Shown here: positions 24,598-32,894 of the stretch, one piece after another
Layout: each line of letters starts with the position of its first letter
Numbering within the stretch: the stretch's first letter is position 1
Translations under genes and position numbers: made by a program
Notes under the pieces: generated by a model
Databases searched by the model: none
Seen by the model: the letters and a program-made list of their open reading frames with translations, nothing else
What the model was told of the DNA's origin: nothing
DNA from: Niabella sp.
GTDB taxonomy: Bacteria > Bacteroidota > Bacteroidia > Chitinophagales > Chitinophagaceae
Length of the DNA stretch: 42,945 nt
Reading direction: 5' to 3'
Assembly (NCBI GenBank): GCA_027493055.1
Contig: JAPUDO010000114.1
Coordinates: 1 to 42,945, forward strand

Positions 24598-25611
24598 ATG
24601 ATCTACGACTGGTTAAAAAATATTGTATTTATATGGCCTGAGAATTTTATCCTGCTGGGCCTTATCCCGTTTTTGATATGGCATTATATAAAAAACGAAA
24701 GCAGGAATAAAGGTGCAGTGATGGCTTCGGCTGTAAACGCCCATACGCCTGCTACGTTCAGAACCAGGTTCAGGCATTTACCTTTTGTATTCAGGATGCT
24801 GGCTATTACCTGTTTAATAATGGCGCTTGCCCGTCCACAGCATCAAACCGGTAAAAGCCGTACCGAAGGGGAGGGGATCGATATTGTTTTATGCCTGGAC
24901 GTGAGCGGTAGTATGGGTACTTCTGATGTGAAGCCTTACCGCTTCCAGGTGGCAAAAGAAGTAGCTATTGAGTTTGTAAAAAGCCGTCCTGTAGACCGTA
25001 TTGGCCTGGTAATATTTTCCGGTGAGGCATTTACTAAATGTCCTGTAACATCTGACAGGAATACTGTTTTGAACCAACTCCAGAGCCTGAAAATAATGGA
25101 TGGCGGCTACCTGGAAACAGGTACTTTGATAGGAGAGGGGCTGGCTATGGCGGTAAACAGGATCAGCAAGGGCACCGGTAAAAGCAGGGTGGTTATTCTG
25201 CTTACAGATGGTAAAGAAGATGCCCCTCCAACAAGGATCATTGATCCCGAAATGGCTATGGAGCTTGCTAAAGCTAACCATGTAAAAGTGTATTGCATAG
25301 GATTGGGATCTGCTACCAGCACTTCCGAACAGATGGTAAAAGATGTAGCGGGAAACACCGTCAGGAATTACATTGATGAAGATCTGCTTAAACGTATAGC
25401 AGCCAGCACCGGCGGTAAATATTACAGCGCTACAGATAAAGCATCGCTCCAGGCCATATACGGGCAAATTGATCAGTTGGAAAAATCAAAAGCAGAGATC
25501 ATACGCTATAAGGAAGTACAGGAAATGTTTATGCCGCTAGTACTGGCGGCGTTAGCCTGGCTTTTGCTGGAAGTAGTGCTGCGGTTTACCATCTTCAGGA
25601 AGTTTCCATAA
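24598..25611 (+). CDS. batA: VWA-domain membrane protein BatA
   Basis: 337 residues. Two N-terminal membrane segments (FIWPENFILLGLIPFLIW and FVFRMLAITCLIMALARP), a von Willebrand A domain with the metal-ion site D101-V-S-G-S, TGTLIGEGL and LLTDGKEDAPP, and a C-terminal membrane helix (FMPLVLAALAWLLLEVVL). This is the BatA layout. Bat proteins support stress tolerance in Bacteroides and Leptospira studies, but the molecular role is unsettled. It should stay in the cytoplasmic membrane with the VWA domain outside. The usual batB, batC and other downstream genes are absent. A palindrome and an opposite-strand gene follow. Confidence 0.93.
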   Translation: MIYDWLKNIVFIWPENFILLGLIPFLIWHYIKNESRNKGAVMASAVNAHTPATFRTRFRHLPFVFRMLAITCLIMALARPQHQTGKSRTEGEGIDIVLCLDVSGSMGTSDVKPYRFQVAKEVAIEFVKSRPVDRIGLVIFSGEAFTKCPVTSDRNTVLNQLQSLKIMDGGYLETGTLIGEGLAMAVNRISKGTGKSRVVILLTDGKEDAPPTRIIDPEMAMELAKANHVKVYCIGLGSATSTSEQMVKDVAGNTVRNYIDEDLLKRIAASTGGKYYSATDKASLQAIYGQIDQLEKSKAEIIRYKEVQEMFMPLVLAALAWLLLEVVLRFTIFRKFP

Positions 25612-25674
25612 ATATGCTATGTGAGGCGTCTTCGACTTGCACTCAATATGCTATCTGCCATAAAATTTTCTGCT

Positions 25675-25698
25675 GTATGAGGCGTCCTCGCCTCATAC
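25675..25698. repeat. Perfect palindrome after batA
   Basis: GTATGAGGCG (25675-25684) and CGCCTCATAC (25689-25698) around a 4-nt loop. A degenerate partial copy (GTGAGGCGTC) lies at 25621-25630. This looks like a REP-type dispersed element. It has no T-run, so it is not a standard terminator. The rest of 25612-25757 holds nothing I can support as a gene. Confidence 0.7.
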
Positions 25699-25757
25699 GC
25701 CTATTCTATTGCCTCCGGCAATCAAATATGTGGAAGATTTTATTCTATATGCTTTCC

Positions 25758-26156
25758 TCATTCGTTAACCCTGAGCTTTTTCCTGCTTTCCTTTATTTTG
25801 CTGTTCCTTTTTTTAAGCTCTATCCTTTTTTCTACTGATGCTTTTGTAGCTTTGGTTGCAATGCGCGCTTTCTTTTTCTGGAGTGATTTTTCAATAAGCG
25901 CATTTATTTTTCTGACCGCATCATTTTTGTTTTCCAGCTGGGTGCGGTAAGCCTGTGATTTCACCTGCAAATGTCCTTTTGCATTGATGTATGATGATAA
26001 TTTATTGTATATAGTAGCCTTTTGCTCATCTGTAAGCAATGCAGATGGATCGATAGGAAAAGAGGCCAGCACAGCTGTTTCTACCTTGTTTACATTCTGG
26101 CCGCCTTTGCCGCCACTGCGCATTGTTTTAAAAATAATTTCTCCGGATACGTTCAT
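25758..26156 (-). CDS. arfB: Alternative ribosome-rescue factor ArfB (YaeJ-like release factor homologue)
   Basis: 132 residues from the ATG at 26156. A TTG three codons earlier is possible but unlikely. The GGQ peptidyl-hydrolysis motif is at residues 18-20 in MRSGGKGGQNVNKVET, and the stop-codon-recognition domains are missing. The C-terminus is strongly basic (KKKARIATKATKASVEKRIELKK, given here by character), as needed to enter the empty mRNA channel of stalled ribosomes. ArfB releases nascent chains from non-stop complexes. It is transcribed opposite to the neighbouring bat and dtd operons. Confidence 0.9.
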   Translation of the reverse strand: MNVSGEIIFKTMRSGGKGGQNVNKVETAVLASFPIDPSALLTDEQKATIYNKLSSYINAKGHLQVKSQAYRTQLENKNDAVRKINALIEKSLQKKKARIATKATKASVEKRIELKKRNSKIKESRKKLRVNE

Positions 26157-26209
26157 TATATTCAATTATCACTCTAAATTAGTTGTTCTGTTCTGTATAA
26201 TGTATAAAA

Positions 26210-26662
26210 ATGAAAGCAGTTATTCAAAGAGTATTAAAGGCCAGTGTAAGTATCGGGGGAAATATTCATTCAGCTATTCATAACGGAGTAATGGTATTGC
26301 TGGGTATTGAAGATGCAGATACTGAAGAAGATATCAGCTGGCTGAGCCAGAAGATTGTGCAATTGCGTATTTTTAACGATGAGGAAGGAGTAATGAATAT
26401 TTCTTTAAAAGATAGCAGTGGCGATATTTTGCTGGTGAGCCAGTTCACGCTGCATGCGTCTGTTAAAAAAGGCAACCGGCCTTCTTATATCAAAGCCAGC
26501 AAGCCCGGTATTGCGATACCATTATATGAAAAGATGATCCGCCGGTTAGAAGCAGATCTTGGGAAGCCTGTAAAAACAGGTGTTTTTGGCGCTGATATGA
26601 AAGTGGCGCTGATCAATGACGGCCCGGTAACTATAATAATTGATACAAAAAATAAAGAATAA
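26210..26662 (+). CDS. dtd: D-aminoacyl-tRNA deacylase
   Basis: 150 residues, the normal length. Family motifs SQFTLHASVKKGNRPSY and NDGPVTIIIDT are present, the first containing the SQxT catalytic loop and the second the cross-subunit Gly-Pro motif. The enzyme removes D-amino acids wrongly attached to tRNA and also recycles glycine mischarged on tRNA-Ala. First gene of a tight three-gene operon: the next gene starts 2 bp after its stop. Confidence 0.97.
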   Translation: MKAVIQRVLKASVSIGGNIHSAIHNGVMVLLGIEDADTEEDISWLSQKIVQLRIFNDEEGVMNISLKDSSGDILLVSQFTLHASVKKGNRPSYIKASKPGIAIPLYEKMIRRLEADLGKPVKTGVFGADMKVALINDGPVTIIIDTKNKE

Positions 26663-26664
26663 AT

Positions 26665-27009
26665 ATGACAATAGCTGAGGCACAACAGCAGGTGGACGAA
26701 TGGATAAAAACTATTGGTGTAAAGTATTTCAGCGAGCTTACCAATATGGCCATCCTTACCGAAGAAACAGGAGAGCTTGCCAGGCATATAGCACGTATGT
26801 ACGGAGAGCAGTCTTATAAAAAGGGACATGAGCCTGCGGAAGATCAAAAAAAGCTGGTGCTGGCAGATGAGATGGCCGATGTACTGTGGGTATTACTTTG
26901 CCTGGCTAACCAGACGGGTGTTGATCTTACTGCAGCGCTGGAGAGCAATTTCGAAAAGAAAACCATTCGTGATACCAGCCGTCATGCCGGTAATGAAAAG
27001 CTGAAATAA
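26665..27009 (+). CDS. MazG-like nucleotide pyrophosphohydrolase
   Basis: 114 residues. The MazG pattern is visible: LTEETGELARHIARM (an ExxE-type metal site), then LADEMADVLWVLLCLAN (the ExxxD half). Single-domain members hydrolyse nucleoside triphosphates to monophosphates and clean up non-canonical nucleotides. The substrate is not predictable here. It is linked to dtd (2-bp gap) and to the yihY gene (5-bp gap), which fits a quality-control operon, although the third gene is membrane-bound. Confidence 0.85.
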   Translation: MTIAEAQQQVDEWIKTIGVKYFSELTNMAILTEETGELARHIARMYGEQSYKKGHEPAEDQKKLVLADEMADVLWVLLCLANQTGVDLTAALESNFEKKTIRDTSRHAGNEKLK

Positions 27010-27014
27010 GAGAG

Positions 27015-28040
27015 ATGAAAAAAGCCTGGACCATACTTAAACAATCGGTGGAAGAAGTTTTTGATATGCGCATTTTTAAATTAAGCGCAGCATTGGCTTA
27101 TTATACTATTTTTTCTATCCCCGGGCTGCTTATCGTAGTGCTTTGGACAGCAGATATTTTATCGGGGCACGATTCTTCTGTAAAAGAGAGTTTGTATAAC
27201 CAGATTGCCGGGCTTGTGGGTATGGATGCTTCCCGGCAAATTGAAGCTACTATTAATAATGCATCCAGCGATCTTGCCAATAAAAGCTTTTCAACTATTG
27301 TGGGTTTGGCTACCCTGATATTTGGCGCCACAAGCATATTTGCAGAGATACAGGACTCCATTAATATGATCTGGCGGCTAAAAACCAAACCCAGGAAGGG
27401 CAAGGGCTGGCTAAAGCTGATCCTGGACAGGCTGCTTTCATTTTCTGTAGTAATATCGCTCGGTTTTTTATTACTCGTATCGTTGCTTATAAACGGACTT
27501 ATGGATGTCTTTATTGAGCAGCTTACCCAGTATATACCGGAAACGCAGGTAACGATTGCTTATTTGTCTAATCTTGGCATTACTTTTTTAATCACTTCTT
27601 TTTTGTTCGGGCTGATATTTAAGGTATTGCCCGATGCGCGCATTAAATGGAGGGCGGTGCGTGCAGGCGCTTTTGTAACGGCTGTCCTGTTCATGCTGGG
27701 TAAGTTTTTGATAAGCTATTACCTCGGCCATAACAGGATGACTTCTGCTTATGGAGCTGCCGGTTCTATAATTGTGATCCTGCTGTGGGTATATTACTCT
27801 GCTATTATCCTTTATTTTGGCGCGGCGTTTACAAGGGTGTATTGCATCCATAATGATATGAATATTTTTCCTACCCAGTATGCTGTTTGGGTAGAGCAGG
27901 TAGAGGTAGAACATGAGGACTCTATACAAACCCTGCATAACGATAAAGTGGTTGCCGCGCACGAAAAGGACATTATTCACGAAAAGGAGACCATTAAAGA
28001 AATTGATCCCAACTCAGGGCATAACGGAAAGTTTGATTGA
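27015..28040 (+). CDS. YihY/BrkB-family membrane protein
   Basis: 341 residues. The N-terminal FKLSAALAYYTIFSIPGLLIVVLW stretch and the later YGAAGSIIVILLWVYYSAIILYFGAAF stretch are characteristic. Five or six membrane helices are visible. The last 60 residues are a charged cytoplasmic tail (HEDSIQTLHNDKVVAAHEKD and on), longer than in many relatives. The family was once called ribonuclease BN by mistake. It is a transporter-like membrane family of unsettled function. It closes the dtd operon and converges on the minus-strand gene at 28056. Confidence 0.92.
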   Translation: MKKAWTILKQSVEEVFDMRIFKLSAALAYYTIFSIPGLLIVVLWTADILSGHDSSVKESLYNQIAGLVGMDASRQIEATINNASSDLANKSFSTIVGLATLIFGATSIFAEIQDSINMIWRLKTKPRKGKGWLKLILDRLLSFSVVISLGFLLLVSLLINGLMDVFIEQLTQYIPETQVTIAYLSNLGITFLITSFLFGLIFKVLPDARIKWRAVRAGAFVTAVLFMLGKFLISYYLGHNRMTSAYGAAGSIIVILLWVYYSAIILYFGAAFTRVYCIHNDMNIFPTQYAVWVEQVEVEHEDSIQTLHNDKVVAAHEKDIIHEKETIKEIDPNSGHNGKFD

Positions 28041-28055
28041 GGTAATACAAAGGAC

Positions 28056-28646
28056 TTATGATTTCCTGGGTTTGCTGATATATTTCAGCAAACGTTCAAA
28101 ATAAGCTGTTAGATCTTCTCCTTCTTCAACAGGAAAGGTTTGCAGGGATAGGGAGAAGTTTTCCAGCAGGTCATTGTATTGCTTAAAATTTTTCCGTAAC
28201 ACATTTTCATCTCCGGTTTCCCAATATAAGCTTTCATCAGTCATTTTAAAATTTGTAAAATATTTATCGCTCAAATACCTGAAGAGGTTTATGACGATGG
28301 CGTGCGTGGTGATTCCTGCAAATTGTGTTTTAACAGATGTGTGGTATATATAATTTCTTTCGGTTTTGCTTTTGGAATTACCAAAAAAAGTAACACGCGC
28401 CGGACAGACCATGACTCCATTGGAAAGAAATGTCAGTGAAATTGTTTCATATTCAGGAGGCGTAAAACAGCTTCCATAGATAGGGGAAAGGAACTCTCTA
28501 TCGTTAAAATTGTTTGCAGGAAAGGAGGGTTCTAAAATCCGGTAATTCCAGCCATAGACGGAGCATATATCTTCTACTTCTTCTATTAAAGGAAGCAAAG
28601 AAACAGCATCTTTTAGTTGGCCGCTATAATGTATGCTCAAACCCAT
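28056..28646 (-). CDS. Conserved hypothetical protein
   Basis: 196 residues of a family I recognise only by its beginning, MGLSIHYSGQLKDAVSLLPLI, which recurs in uncharacterised proteins of many bacteria. No signal peptide, no membrane segment, no obvious catalytic motif. The middle contains GITTHAIVINLFRYLSDKYF and the end is acidic then basic. Cytoplasmic, function unknown. ATG start, with its own promoter not clearly visible. The stretch to the next gene (28647-28818) holds nothing else. Confidence 0.75.
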   Translation of the reverse strand: MGLSIHYSGQLKDAVSLLPLIEEVEDICSVYGWNYRILEPSFPANNFNDREFLSPIYGSCFTPPEYETISLTFLSNGVMVCPARVTFFGNSKSKTERNYIYHTSVKTQFAGITTHAIVINLFRYLSDKYFTNFKMTDESLYWETGDENVLRKNFKQYNDLLENFSLSLQTFPVEEGEDLTAYFERLLKYISKPRKS

Positions 28647-28818
28647 AGCAATGCTTTTTATGAAAATAGTTGTTTGGAGAAAGATGGCAGCTGTTTCTGT
28701 AGCATGTTGTCACCGGATTAGCTGTATTTTGTAATAGTCTGAAAAAAAACTGTGTATATTTTGGGCGCGCTACAAATAGATAGAGCAGCAAGAATAATAT
28801 TGATGTGCGCCGGCTGCT

Positions 28819-29715
28819 TTAACCTTTATTGCCTGCTTTAACTTTTTTTACAAAGGTTTCGGTAACCCCCGCAAAATCAGCTATCTCTGCAATGGTAAAT
28901 TTTTTCGCGGCCAGCAGTTTTTTTACGAACTCATAGCTTTTTTGTTCGGCGCCTTTTTCGATCAACCTGTGTGTCTCCCTTTCTTTCATTAATTCTACAA
29001 TGCCCATACTCTTGTTTTTTTGATTAGCGGAATCAATTACTTCATCAAATTTAACACTATTCTGCGGATCAGCAAAGACCACATAATTCCGGATGAAAAG
29101 AAATATCCCTTTTATAGTAGGCTTTGAAAACTTCTGTTCCAGCAGTTTACGCATAAGTTCCAGTTTCAGATCAAATAAAGCTTTGTCTGTAAGCCTGTTT
29201 CGTTGCAAGGCGAGGAGTACAATAAGGACAACGAAGGCGAAGGGATTGCTACTCTGCAGTAACTTATCTTCCTCTTGTTCAATGATCTTGAAACTGTTGA
29301 AACGGTAACGCAGCTCCGTTCCCAGAAATTCTGAATAGTATTCCCTGGGATGGAATTTTTTGTCTTTATCAGTCAGCAATACCACTGCGGTTATCTTTTG
29401 ACGGTAACGGTCAAAGATGCGGTAGTAATAAGTAAACATCCGGTATTCAAACTGTTTGTCCTTATAGCCTTGCACTTCCACATGCACCAGTACCCATTTT
29501 TCATTACCTTCCCGTGTGAAAACTTTCACCAGTTTGTCCACAAATCTGGGTGATTCAAGATCTCCGTCCGCTGCAATCTGAGCCATTTCTTTATCCAGGT
29601 ACACAAATCCTTTTTTCATATCGAAAATCGTATCGGCATTACTGAAAAAGAAACGAAGGAAGTCTGCAAACAGATCTTCCAGGAGGGCTTTCCAAAGGCT
29701 GTCATCAAATTTCAT
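28819..29715 (-). CDS. Rpn-like PD-(D/E)XK nuclease family protein
   Basis: 298 residues. The first half reads as the Rpn/transposase_31 type: an N-terminal helix pair (LWKALLEDLFADFLRFFF), then EKWVLVHVEVQGYKDKQF carrying the ExQ-like core of the PD-(D/E)XK fold, then MFTYYYRIFDRYRQKITAVVLLTD. Such proteins are DNA endonucleases linked with recombination-promoting activity, usually without transposing themselves. The C-terminal part is a helical stretch that ends with TIAEIADFAGVTETFVKKVKAG, a helix-turn-helix-like unit often seen in this group. Nothing nearby marks it as part of a larger element. Confidence 0.75.
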   Translation of the reverse strand: MKFDDSLWKALLEDLFADFLRFFFSNADTIFDMKKGFVYLDKEMAQIAADGDLESPRFVDKLVKVFTREGNEKWVLVHVEVQGYKDKQFEYRMFTYYYRIFDRYRQKITAVVLLTDKDKKFHPREYYSEFLGTELRYRFNSFKIIEQEEDKLLQSSNPFAFVVLIVLLALQRNRLTDKALFDLKLELMRKLLEQKFSKPTIKGIFLFIRNYVVFADPQNSVKFDEVIDSANQKNKSMGIVELMKERETHRLIEKGAEQKSYEFVKKLLAAKKFTIAEIADFAGVTETFVKKVKAGNKG

Positions 29716-30036
29716 TGGTGTTTCATTTATCAGGTTAACATGGGGATTATTGTAGGATGTGGTTAAGATTTAAAATTCATCCCGGACAAATCCTCTATGC
29801 AATTTAGCACGAAATTCCGACAACCTGGTAGCTTTTATACTGTATGCAAATTTCTTTTGTAGTGTTAGTCAATTCAATAATGAATGTCGTCCTGAGGTAC
29901 AAAAAACAGGAAAATTAAGTTTATCGGAATGACAAGAAGCGCTGTCAGGCAGAGCTTGACGAAGCTTTGAGTGATAGGTTACAAATGCCCTTCGTCAGGC
30001 TTACCAAACAAGGGTTATTTGACTTAGCACTGAACA
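29716..30036. repeat. Gene-free stretch with decayed dispersed repeat
   Basis: 321 bp without a supported gene. From about 29884 to 30012 it carries a patchwork of GTCGTCCTGAGG, GGAATGACAAG, CTGTCAGGCAGAGCTTGACGAAG and CCCTTCGTCAGG. The last two are partly inverted copies of each other. Sequences of this kind are dispersed intergenic repeats in many genomes. Nothing supports a coding or RNA role. Confidence 0.45.
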
Positions 30037-31602
30037 TTACTGTATTTTCGCTGCGATCATCTTCGCTACTCTTTCTCCGTCCATTGCAGCGCTGACGATA
30101 CCACCGGCATACCCTGCGCCTTCCCCGCAGGGGTATAAATTTTTTATCTGGGGATGCTGTAAAGTATCGTTATCTCTTGGTATTCTTACCGGTGATGAAG
30201 TGCGCGATTCGGTGCCTACCAGCACTGCTTCATTTGTGTAATAACCCCTCATCTTTTTTCCAAACTCAACGAATGCTTTTTGTAAAGCACAATGTATAAA
30301 TGGTGGCAATACTGTTTTTAAATCGCTGCTGGTAATGCCCGGCAGGTAAGAGCAGGTGGGCAACGAGGAGGAAAATTTATTAGTACAGAAATCCACCATG
30401 CGCTGGGCCGGGGCTCTTAATTCCCCGCCGCCTGCAAAGAACGCCGCTTTTTCTACTTCCTGCTGAAAATGCAGCAAAGCCAGCGGATCGTTTTTAGCTT
30501 TTTGGTTTTTGATAATGTCTGCCAGTTGCACCTGTACCACGATGCCTGAGTTGGCGTAAGGATTGTTTCTTTTGGACGGTGACCAGCCGTTCACAACAAT
30601 TTCGTTATGATCAGTGGCGGCTGGTGCAATAATACCTCCCGGGCACATACAAAAGCTGAACACGCCTGTTTGATCTACCTGTTGTACAAGGCTGTAAGAT
30701 GCCGGAGGCAAATACGCCCCCCTGCTATCACATTTGTATTGGGCGTTGTCAATAAGGCTTTGCGGGTGTTCGGCCCTAACGCCTAATGCAAAAGGCTTGG
30801 CTTCTATTAAAATATTTTTATGATGCAGCAGGTGAAAAATGTCTCTTGCAGAGTGGCCTGTTGCCAGTATAACCGCATCGCCATCAATAATTACACCCGA
30901 CTGTATTTTGACACCGGTGATCGTTTCTTTATCGATGACCAAATCGACCAGTTTTTGCTCAAACCATACTTCCCCTCCACAGTCCATTATTTGCTCGCGC
31001 ATAGCCGTAATGATCTTAGGCAATTTGTTGGTACCAATATGCGGATGCGCTTCGTATAATATCTTTTCTTCAGCGCCAAACTGAACAAAAAGGCCCAGTA
31101 TCCTGTCTATATCACCGCGCTTATTGCTGCGGGTATAAAGCTTGCCATCGCTGTAAGTGCCGGCACCGCCTTCTCCAAAGCAATAATTGCTTTCGGGGTT
31201 TACAATGCCCTGTTTATTCATAGCTGCCAGATCCCTTCTTCGTGATTTTACATCTTTGCCTCTTTCTAAAACAACAGGTTTTATACCCAGCTCAATCAAT
31301 TGCAAAGCTGCAAAAAGACCGGCAGGTCCGGCACCTGCAATGATCACTTTTTTATCAGCCTTGCTTACGTTCCGGAAATGGAAACCATGTATTTCTCGTG
31401 GCTGTGCAGGTTCATTAATATAGGCCAAAATCTTTAAGTTGATCCAGGCCTGCCTGCTCCGGGCATCAATAGATCTCTTTAAAATGGTAAACCCTGAAAT
31501 GCTTTGAACGGGAACCCCTTCTGCTTCGGCAATGTAAGAGAGAATGGATATGTCTTCAGATGCCTGCTGTGGCAATAGTTTGAGCTGAATAGTTTTCTGC
31601 AT
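30037..31602 (-). CDS. FAD-dependent dehydrogenase (COG2509-like)
   Basis: 521 residues. A leading domain of about 85 residues precedes the FAD-binding site VIIAGAGPAGLFAALQLIELG (GxGxxG). It is followed by LERGKDVKSRRRDLAAMNKQG and CFGEGGAGTYSDGKLYTR. The end contains PCGEGAGYAGGIVSAAMDG. This order matches the uncharacterised dehydrogenases of COG2509. The leading domain may bind nucleic acid or a partner, but this is not established. Substrate unknown. ATG start. It is flanked by gene-poor DNA on both sides. Confidence 0.9.
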   Translation of the reverse strand: MQKTIQLKLLPQQASEDISILSYIAEAEGVPVQSISGFTILKRSIDARSRQAWINLKILAYINEPAQPREIHGFHFRNVSKADKKVIIAGAGPAGLFAALQLIELGIKPVVLERGKDVKSRRRDLAAMNKQGIVNPESNYCFGEGGAGTYSDGKLYTRSNKRGDIDRILGLFVQFGAEEKILYEAHPHIGTNKLPKIITAMREQIMDCGGEVWFEQKLVDLVIDKETITGVKIQSGVIIDGDAVILATGHSARDIFHLLHHKNILIEAKPFALGVRAEHPQSLIDNAQYKCDSRGAYLPPASYSLVQQVDQTGVFSFCMCPGGIIAPAATDHNEIVVNGWSPSKRNNPYANSGIVVQVQLADIIKNQKAKNDPLALLHFQQEVEKAAFFAGGGELRAPAQRMVDFCTNKFSSSLPTCSYLPGITSSDLKTVLPPFIHCALQKAFVEFGKKMRGYYTNEAVLVGTESRTSSPVRIPRDNDTLQHPQIKNLYPCGEGAGYAGGIVSAAMDGERVAKMIAAKIQ

Positions 31603-31769
31603 ATTGTTGTCAGGTTTTTATCCTGAAAGATGCTGCAAAGAAACAAAAAATGTTCGACAGGGGCATCAACGGTCAGGGCAAAGACATCTTAATTAAGCAA
31701 AAAGCCATTTATTAAATAAAATAATATCATCCGCCGCGGCGGATTTGAAAAATGACCAGATGAATAAGC

Positions 31770-32108
31770 CTAAAGGGCTAACAGGAAAAATCTGCCTCGT
31801 TCTGTAAAGACTATGGTTACAAAGCTATTTGAGCTGTCTTCTGTTAAAGCGTATTGAAGCATTTCTTTAGTAAAGTCAATACCGGTTTGTTCTATGGAGG
31901 ATGCACTATCAAATCCTAATTCAAAAAACAAGCGGTCTTTTATAAAGCTGTAAGAGTTGATTTTTGAAACAGGAACGTTTTTCTGTAAGCTTTGCCCCGT
32001 TATATTTAATGACCAATGTTGCATTAGCGGTTGCCATAGGTGTTGTATATTAAGCTATAGCTGTAAACACTAAGCAGCAGCTAAGGATGGTAATGGCAGT
32101 TTTTTCAT
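31770..32108 (-). pseudogene. Decayed gene for a small secreted protein
   Basis: From ATG at 32108 the frame reads MKKLPLPSLAAA and stops at TAG. In the next frame the same DNA reads KTAITILSCCLVFTAIA, a good signal peptide, which itself ends in TAA before YTTPMATANATLVIKYNGAK. A third stretch, 31770-32024, has an open frame of 84 codons with NSYSFIKDRLFFELGF and FVTIVFTERGRFFLLAL. These pieces look like one gene with at least one single-base loss in an A-run (six A where seven would restore the frame) and an internal stop. The 84-codon frame alone could be mistaken for an intact gene. Function unknown. Confidence 0.45.
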
Positions 32109-32141
32109 GTGTATATATTAAACAGATTGATAACGCTTACT

Positions 32142-32810
32142 TTATTTAGCAAGTGCAATGGCATTGGCGATGGATTTTTTATTGCTGATAATATCTAATA
32201 TATTTTCATTCAGCATTACAGCTTTTTTGTCGGACAACAATTTGCTTCCCTTGTTGCTGGCTGATAGGATAGGCTTTTCAAATCTCACAATACCGGTATA
32301 AGTAGCCCCGTTGAACACTTCTTTGTCGGCGTTGCTGAGTTTGTTATATTCAGCTTTTAAAGAAAAATTGGTCAGTTGTGAGAAAATTTTAGTACCGGGC
32401 TGGTAAGCGTAGTTGTCTTTAACATCTGCCGGTTCTATTTTCTGTATTGCGGCAATTTTCCCGGCGCCCTGGTTCAGGCTTTCAATTTTGTTGAAAGAGC
32501 ATTTTATGGTAGCGATATAGTTGTCCATATCTAAGCTACTTGCAACATTGCTGAGCCTGTGCATGATTTCAGCGATGATTCTATTTTTTTTACTTTCTGT
32601 ATTATTTCTGCTTTTGTTGGTACCGGTTTTCCATTAATGGTTTTCATTTTAAGAATGGATGCAATTTTTGTTTTGCTTTTGCTCATGCTCACGGTAAACT
32701 GGAACATCCCTGCACCATCATCTTTTAAGTCAACTTTCTCTACTATTTCAGAACACCCTGTCAGCAGCACCGCAATAACCAGTAAAGCGGCCATATATAG
32801 ACCTCATCAT
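32142..32810 (-). pseudogene. Frame-broken lipoprotein gene
   Basis: The parts line up as one lipoprotein of about 220 residues. An upstream start at 32810 gives MMRSIY in one frame. The next frame gives AALLVIAVLLTGC with a lipid-attachment cysteine, then SEIVEKVDLKDDGAGMFQFTVSMSKSKTKI up to KKIESSLKS and a stop at 32531-32533. A third frame overlaps at 32564 with HRLSNVASSLDMDNYIATIKC and continues to 32142. Joining needs two single-base shifts, one near 32793-32798 and one in 32555-32591. An A8 run at 32591-32584 is in phase as A_AAA_AAA and could in principle allow a programmed -1 shift. The family looks like secreted Bacteroidota lipoproteins of unknown role. Confidence 0.6.
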
Positions 32811-32894
32811 AAATCAACCTGTAGTTAAAGTTAAGAATGCTCATTTGTAAGCTGCAAAGGTGTTACCTGGCCTGAAATAGCTGGTAATAAAAAA

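Noticed and set aside
24889-25467. 192-codon minus-strand frame inside batA
   Set aside because: It is opposite to a well-conserved VWA gene and has no recognisable protein features.
25614-25838. 74-codon plus-strand frame after batA
   Set aside because: It runs through the palindrome at 25675-25698 and into the antisense of arfB, and its Cys/Phe-rich product looks like noise.
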